Source: Hypomyces perniciosus (taxonomy: Eukaryota; Ascomycota; Sordariomycetes; Hypocreales; Hypocreaceae). From it: a DNA stretch of 64,000 nucleotides. How positions within the stretch are numbered: position 1 is the first letter of the stretch; every line of letters starts with the position of its first letter. A program made the position numbers and the translations under genes. The notes beneath the pieces were generated by a model. It was not told where the DNA came from, ran no database searches, and saw only the letters and a list, made by a program, of their open reading frames with translations. Shown here in pieces: positions 57,975 through 64,000 of this stretch. The stretch is taken from assembly GCA_008477525.1 (NCBI GenBank), contig SPDT01000007.1, positions 372,001 to 436,000 on the forward strand, in the 5' to 3' direction.

Positions 57975-59856
57975 CACGTGCAAGGTCGGAGAGGCGTGGG
58001 TTCTGGAAGATCTTGGCCACCGTGAGAGAGACTTGAGGTTGAGCCTGCCGTGCGGCTGCAACCAGCTTCATGGCGCCGATAGAGTCACCTCCGATCTGGA
58101 AGAAGTCGTCTTCACTGCCAATGGCTTCTGGTGGCTTTTGAAGGATGGCGGCCCAGAGACCTTGCAACAACCGCTCTATCGGAGACGAAGGGGAGTTCTT
58201 GGATGTGACAGAGGTGGTGGCTAGGAAAGCATTGAGCTTGGCCTCACCAAGATTGCAGAGGGCGCGACGAACTGTCGGTCGGTCGACTTTGCCGGCAGAG
58301 CTCAGTGGGATTTTCCAAAATGGCACGATGACACTTGGGGCCATGTGGGATGGTAGGACGGCGAGTAGGGAGCGCCGAAGCTCATTAAGTTGAAGCAATA
58401 TTGATGGATGTGGCGAAGCAACACCCTCGTGCTCCGTAGACGCAGCGCTATTAACTTCGACCGCAGCGATGATCCGCGGCTCGCTGCTCTTATCGAAGGG
58501 CACGATGAGGCCGACATACACCAGCCGGACCAGATCTGGATCCAGTCGGAGAATCCAATTCTCGACCTCACTGGTTTCCACCCGCTGCCCGCGGACCTTG
58601 ACTTGATCATCGCGGCGACCGATAAATGTAAGGGATCCATCTTGGCTCTGCCGGACAATGTCTCCGGTTCGGTACATGCGGCGGCCTGTCTGCGAACCAA
58701 GCTGCCGCACAAAGGCCGGGTCGACCACAAAGCTCGCGGCAGTCGAATTCGCATCATGGAGATATCCAGTAGCCACGAGCGGGCCTTCAACTAACAGCTC
58801 TCCCGGCATACCCACTGGACACAAGTAGTTGAAATCATCCGGCTGTGTGACCCAAAAGGCCACCCCAAGCGGGTAGCCGATGATGGGTGCTTCATGCTTT
58901 CTCATCAGCGGACGACTCACAGCGACGTTGATTGTGCATTCCGTCGGCCCATACGCGTTAATGACTTGCGCAGAGCCACGCTCAAGCCAAGGTTCCACAT
59001 CTGCCGGTTTCAGTGCTTCGCCTAAGAATATGAGAGTGCGGAGCGAGGGCAGCTGCTCAGGGTTCAACATGCGGGCAACTGTTGGCGTTAGCAAAGCAGA
59101 TGTGACCCGGAAGTCGCACATGAATTTCTCGAGGTTGTTCAATCGATCATGCTCCGATGGTACACACACACAGCCACCGCTGTACAGGACGCTGAGGACC
59201 TCATGGTTGGCCGGATCAAAGGTGAAAGCAGTAAACTGGCTGGCGCGTGTATGAGGTCCGTATCTCAAGTGTGGCGTTTCTACCCAGGCCTTCATGCTCG
59301 TACAAAGCGACCCATGGTCCACTATGACACCCTTGGGCATACCAGTACTTCCAGACGTATGCATGACGAAGGCAATGTTGCTGGAAGCTACCGTTGTACT
59401 GTGTGACTTCGAAGGATCGGGAAGTGGCCAACCATGACAGATGTCTTCGACCGCGATGAAGCACACTCCCTGGTCTTTTAAAGCGTCAAGACGAGAGATT
59501 TGCTCGCTGTCTGCCACAATAAGTCTAATACCACTGCTTTGTACAATACCTTCGATCCGCGGAAGAGGGTCCTGCACACCCAAAGGAACTACGGCGCCTC
59601 CAGACTTGAGGATCCCTAGCATGGCAACAATAGCCCATTTAGATTTTCCCATGCAAAATCCGACGAGATGATCCGTGGTGACGTTAGCTGATTCTATGAG
59701 GTGCCCTGACAAACATGATGAGGCCTCATCCAGCTGTCGGCTGGTCAGGGTTCCATCCCATGCATCGACTACCACGCTGTCAAGTTGCATCTGCAATTGT
59801 TGCTGAATAAGTCGATGAGCACAAGTTTCCATTTTTGGAAGAATACTCTTGTTCCA
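57975..59856 (-). other. NRPS module 2: A2 and T2
   Basis: A2 has all core motifs: HTSGSTGMPKG, FTFDPANHE (amino-binding Asp kept), NAYGPTE, YRTGDIV, GRRDDQVKVRGQRVE, AGKVDR. T2 has IGGDSIGAM. Substrate not predictable by eye. Confidence 0.88.
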
Positions 59857-59879
59857 GGACTGAACCCGGGCCATGTCCC

Positions 59880-61176
59880 CTTTTGACAGTCTCCCAAGGT
59901 CTTTGAGCCGGCGAGTCGGACTTTCAACTAAAGACTGCACGACCTCCAGGAAGTGATCGAGTATGCGCTTCGCAGCAGTCGAATCCATGAACTGTGGGGA
60001 GTATTGGACAGCGACTTCGATCTCACGGTCGCCTGTCACAACGTGCAAGTTGATATCGTACTCGGTCGGGTCATTGCTTGCGATCGGTTCTACAACTAGG
60101 GAGTGATGGTTCATACCGACTGCGTTGTGCTTTCGGCGAACAGACATAAGGGTATTGAATAATATCTGATCCGTATGTTTTAGGGCATGCTGTATAGCTG
60201 CCAAAGAGGAATGTTGGTGTTCAAATGCGTCTAGACGGCGCCGCTGGACGTCACGGGCGGCGTCGCCGACCGTTGAGTCGAAGTCCAGAGGAATGAAGTG
60301 GATAGTTTGGTTGATCACCGGGCCGACCATGAGGTCTATGTTGGCCAAAGGAATGTCGCGACCATTGAACAGACCGCCCCAGCATACACGATTGGAGCCG
60401 GTGTAGAAAGCTAAGATGAGTGCCCAAGCCAACTCGAAGACGGTAGCCATTGTTACCCCCTGGGTGCTTTGGAAATGCTGCAAGGCCGACAAGTCGTCCA
60501 GCACGGCCAAGGTAAATGGCGCATCACTGGCAGTCTCCTTTTCGACTACACTCTCCTCAGGACTAAGAGGTAGCAGGAAACACGGAGGCACATCTGCCAG
60601 CAGACTGGTCCAAAACCGCAAATCTTCTTCCATTGGCTGCTTTCGGAGATATGAAACATAAGTGCCGTACGTGGAACCTGGCGTAGCAAACGGCACCGAA
60701 TCATATGTGTCAAGAAGTTCGCGGATGAAAATGTCAAAGGACGCCGCATCGGCCAAGGCATGAGTGGTCTCTAACTGTCCATAAACACCGCCACAGGCGG
60801 TCTGAAGGATTGTCAGGCGGAGCGGGGGACGTCCACGAACCTCCTGCATGATAGGCAACGCTGCAAGATGCTGAATGGGATCTTGATCCTCGTGGCAAGT
60901 TCTCAGGATGATGTCGACCTCAGGCGATTTGAGGACAACCTGATGGAACTCGTCCTGGTCAGGCAATGATTCCACGAACACGGTGCGCATAATGGAATGC
61001 CGAGCTTGGAGCTGCCGCCAGGCTTGCATCAAACGCTGCACGTCAACCTGCTGCATTGAGTCGGCCGGTCGCAAGCGGAATGTCTGGAAGATGCGATACG
61101 ATGCCGGCAATCTCAGTTGACTGAGGAGCATGCCTTGCTGCATGGGGGAGCAAGGCAACACATCTTCAACGTCTCC
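59880..61176 (-). other. NRPS condensation domain C1
   Basis: Begins DVLPCSPMQQGML. The HHxxxDG motif reads THALADA: the catalytic second histidine and the aspartate are kept, the first His and the Gly are not. Following an epimerisation domain it should be of the D-donor, L-acceptor type. Confidence 0.8.
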
Positions 61177-61244
61177 CAGGTTGATTCTGGTCTCTGGCCT
61201 AGCGATTGCTTCGAGATCCGCCAAGGTGAGTTTCGCAAGTGGGA

Positions 61245-62571
61245 AGTCTGAAATGGTGGCTGACTGCGGCAGGGAAGCCAGGTGATGGACGGATCGTTTG
61301 AGCGTTTCCGCGTATACGGTCAGCCACTTTCGAAGGCGGTTTTGGAATCGGGATTGACGACTGAAGCTCAAACGGATTTGCAGTTGGTCAGCAACGACGG
61401 ATGCTGAGATGTCCATCACAGCCAAGGCTTTCACATTCTGTCCGACAGACGTAACCCCAAACTGGGTGAGATCTTGTACGTAGAAAAGGCTTGTGTCAAG
61501 TTCATCCTGCTGACAGGATCGCCCCTCATCGAAATGGAAGGTAAGTTCCATGTCGGGGCGTGCCCCGTCATTCCCGCTGCTCGACCCAAGCTGGCTGGCG
61601 AGGTAGAAATCCGTTCGTTTTAGTGCAAGTCTGCGGCGATCTTTGGTTTCCCTAAGCGTGGCGACAAGGTCATCCCCTTCGGAGACAGCCACGTGTAGAG
61701 GCATCATAGTTGTAAAGCAACCAACGGTCTCCGACATATCGATCTGCTTGTCCCATGACTCGCGGCCATCGACCTCCTCGAACACGGACGGCAACTTTCG
61801 ATCGGGAAAGACAAGATGGAAGGACTGGAATAACACAGCGAGCAGAATATCCCGCGGCTGGGACCTCAACGCTTCATTTGCTTTTCCTAAAAGGAGAGAG
61901 GTTGGGTTCTGAGCTACCTCTACCGTCACCGTCAACATCTGTCCGGCCGTATGATGGGCGGGATCTAGATTCCAGTATTCCCATTCAGTGGCTGGAATTT
62001 CAAACGGCAGATAGAGTGCTGACGAGGACGTCTCGCTGGGGTTTTGCGACTGAAGTTGACACCATGTACGAAACGAAACGTTCTTGGAGTTCGCCGGCCA
62101 TCCCCTTCGAGCCAGAAGCGACTCCAAGTCTCCCACAATGATTTTCCAAGAGTCCCAGTCGACGACTACATGGTGCGCAACGAGTGAGAGCCTCTGCGGT
62201 TGGCCCGGCTGCTCAAAGAAGTCGACTGCAAATACTGGTCCCTTCTGAGGGTCTAGCATGCGCTGTGTGGCTCGGATAACCGAAGTGACCTCTTCGTCGC
62301 TCGCTACGGGGTGGGAGGTGATAATGTAGGAGTCATCGATGGCTTCTTCGATGCGCTGTTGCCATCCAGCCTCATGGTCGTGATGAAATCGCGCCCTAAG
62401 CATGGCATGCTTGGTTACGATGGCCTCGAACGCGCCACTGAGCTCCGAGAACTTTATAGGCCGTTGGAGTCTAAGGCGGACGCTTTGATTATATCGGTTT
62501 TCGTCTGTCGCGTCTAGGCCACCTGAAGCAATACGTTGAAAGTACAACTCCTGAATTGGCGACAATCCAAA
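61245..62571 (-). other. NRPS epimerisation domain
   Basis: Begins FGLSPIQELYF, then AHHVVVDWDSW (HHxxxDxxSW form of epimerisation domains), VFEEVDGRESW and SETVGCFTTMMP, both typical of E rather than C domains. Would convert the T1-bound L-residue to D. Motifs look intact although the preceding A1 is eroded. Confidence 0.85.
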
Positions 62572-62624
62572 GCTTTCGGTTGAGGAGGTTTCGGCAAGAT
62601 TCTCCTCGGCTGATGTGCTGTGAA

Positions 62625-62835
62625 GCGCCAATCCGGAAATGCTTTGGCACTGGACAACATCCCGAAGTGACACCTTGATCCCCTGGGACCGGCATAAGGT
62701 CACAACTCGAATAGCGGCGATTGAGTCGCCACCCAAGGAGAGGAATGAGCGGTTGAACGGGACCTCGGGCAGCGGCACATTGAGTGCCTCGCTCCATATC
62801 TGCCGCAGTTTCTGTTCAATCATTGTGGCAGCATC
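62625..62835 (-). other. NRPS thiolation domain T1
   Basis: Carrier domain with LGGDSIAAIRV; the phosphopantetheine serine is encoded at about 62722-62724. Intact by motif. Confidence 0.85.
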
Positions 62836-62907
62836 GTCCTTGTTGACCTCTTCCTTCCGACCAAGTCTGAGATAATCGGCCACGACTTCAGAGGGCAGTT
62901 CGGCAAG

Positions 62908-64000
62908 CCAGTTTGAAAGGACAGAAATGTTTGGTTGATCCGATGACTTGGAGACGGGAAATTCAGCCAAAGGAATCCACAGACGTGGAATCAAGTCTTC
63001 GGGTAGTTGTTGAGCGAGGACGTCCCGAACAGCCGAGATTTGAAACATCGCATCGCACCTGTCGGCAATCGAGAGTTCATGGACGCCGGAACCTTGCTGC
63101 TCCGTGTTCAAAACGAAATCATTGAGTAGCACGAGAGTGACGATCTGGTCGTCGCGCTTCTCCCCCGTCAGACGCAAAATGACAGCTGCTTGCACCAATG
63201 GGTGAGCAGTAATATGGTGTTCAATCATCTCGCTCAAGTCTACTCTCTGAGCGCAACTGTCCGCCCGATCGGCCCTTCGAGTAACAAAGGTGAATGACCC
63301 GTCGCTGTTCTGGCGAACTAGGTCACCTGTCCGGTAGAAATGGCGTCGTCGTCGATCTTCCGCTTCAAGCGCTAACTCTGGATCCTGGACGAAAGACGGC
63401 TCGACAATGGGGGCATCATTTAGATAGCCCGGGACCAGTAAAGGATTCTCAATTAGTAGCTCGCCAATGGCGCCTACAGGGCTTAATTTATTATAATCGC
63501 CCGGTCGGACTACCCAAAAGGTGCCTGCAAGAGCAGGAAAACCGATGTTAGATGCTTCCCGTGGACTTGTCAACGGTGGACTGTGGGAACAAGTGATGCC
63601 GCATTCGCTGAGACTGTACATTTTATGGACACAGGCGTATCCAAGCCACTTCTGGACCACGGCAGATGCGACTGCTGAGTCGCCTCCAATGCTGATCTTT
63701 TTCAATGATGGCGTGTTGACGGGGTCTAAGAGGGCCGCGAGCGATGGTGTAATTGAAGCGACGTTCACATCAAAGCGCCTGATGAAGCCAACGAGGTCGC
63801 TGACTCGGTCGTGCTCGGAGGGTATACAGAGGCATCCTCCAAAGCCTAAAGTGGTAAAAACGTCCTCAATGGCAGCGCCAGACACGAAAGGTGCAAATTG
63901 CAGAGTGCGGGTACCTGTCTCAAAGTCAAAGAGAGACTGATGGGCACAAATGTTCATACTGAGTGACCCATGCTTGAGAACAACACCTTTTGGTTTGTCG
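62908..64000 (-). other. NRPS domain A1 (partial, degenerate adenylation domain)
   Basis: Starts in core motif A3 (KPKGVVLKHGS). Several core residues differ from working A domains: the substrate-binding loop reads APFVSGAAIEDVF where A2 and A3 have FTFD, so the Asp that holds the amino group is Gly; A5 reads MYSLSECG instead of NxYGPTE; A7 (YRTGDLV) is kept; A8 reads RRADRADSCAQRV instead of GRRDxQVKxxGxRV; A10 reads PVSKSSDQP, with Asp at the catalytic Lys position. Probably inactive or highly unusual. Confidence 0.75.

Larger units (their letters stand above)
53272..64000 (-). pseudogene. Multimodular NRPS, 3' part, with one in-frame stop
   Basis: Non-ribosomal peptide synthetase, intronless over 10.7 kb in a single frame and continuing past the right edge. 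Domain order from the right: A1 (partial), T1, epimerisation, C1, A2, T2, C2, A3, T3, terminal C. It would add at least two residues (A2, A3) to an upstream-built, partly D-configured chain and release the product through the terminal condensation-like domain, often a cyclising step in fungi; there is no thioesterase. One TAA at 57628-57630, inside C2 before its HHxxxDG motif, splits it into frames of 2,109+ and 1,429 codons in the same register. There are no other stops or frameshifts, so the stop is recent, a sequencing error, or read through. The native stop is TAG 53272-53274. Confidence 0.9.

Noticed and set aside
53305..63940. Numerous plus-strand open frames opposite the NRPS
   Set aside because: Antisense shadows of a high-GC coding strand with no motifs of their own.
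53272..63957. Two separate NRPS genes of 1,429 and 2,109 codons
   Set aside because: The second frame starts in the middle of a condensation domain, in the same register as the first, with 66 bp of coding-like sequence between; one gene with an internal stop explains both.
62908..64000. Anthranilate-activating first module
   Set aside because: Gly at the Asp position fits anthranilate domains, but the A10 lysine and A8 motif are also lost and an epimerisation domain follows, so a dead domain is the simpler reading.

Overview
The window looks like part of a filamentous ascomycete (Pezizomycotina) genome. Genes have 53-125 bp GT-AG introns, and there is a Clr5-domain protein, fungal secondary-metabolism enzymes, and long AT-rich blocks full of TpA that look like repeat-induced point mutation (RIP). 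Two composition classes alternate: balanced gene blocks (about 3.7-4.7, 10.0-24.9 and 52.1-64 kb) and very AT-rich transposon graveyards (about 0-3.7, 24.9-52.1 kb). One less mutated retrotransposon sits inside a gene.

Layout. 0-3.7 kb: RIPed repeats with a LINE fragment and a solo LTR. 3.7-10.7 kb: ketosynthase (KS) domain of a highly reducing polyketide synthase (minus strand), split by a Copia element (Copia-A, 4744-10039) with a perfect 5-bp target duplication; the coding sequence is lost past about 3700. 12.6-13.6 kb: broken UbiA-type membrane prenyltransferase/terpene-cyclase gene. 14.3-15.4 kb: intact extended SDR reductase. 15.6-16.1 kb: 190-bp tandem repeat. 17.0-18.6 kb: Clr5-domain protein. 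19.6-21.6 kb: six-exon cytochrome P450. 21.8-22.3 kb: relic of an M28 aminopeptidase. 23.2-24.7 kb: dead hAT transposase.

24.9-52.1 kb is a transposon nest: an unclassified repeat (R1) split by Copia-B (25543-32668), a second partial Copia-B, an LTR stub, a truncated R1 copy, Copia-C (42641-49170, 581-bp LTRs), and a LINE whose A-rich 3' tail ends near 52078. All are strongly AT-shifted and full of stops.

53.3-64.0 kb carries the 3' part of a multimodular non-ribosomal peptide synthetase (NRPS) on the minus strand, running off the right edge: A(partial, degenerate)-T-E-C-A-T-C-A-T-C(terminal). It is one uninterrupted frame except for a single TAA at 57628-57630.

The PKS, UbiA-like gene, SDR and P450 lie together and could be the remains of one meroterpenoid-type cluster (the fumagillin cluster combines the same enzyme classes). 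The PKS and UbiA gene are dead, while SDR, P450 and the Clr5 gene still have open reading frames. The NRPS is separated from them by 28 kb of transposons and may be a different cluster. Several gene-killing stops (UbiA TGG>TAG, aminopeptidase probable CAG>TAG, NRPS probable CAA>TAA) are of the CpA>TpA type expected from RIP spreading out of the adjacent repeats. All identities come from reading motifs by eye; no database search was possible.
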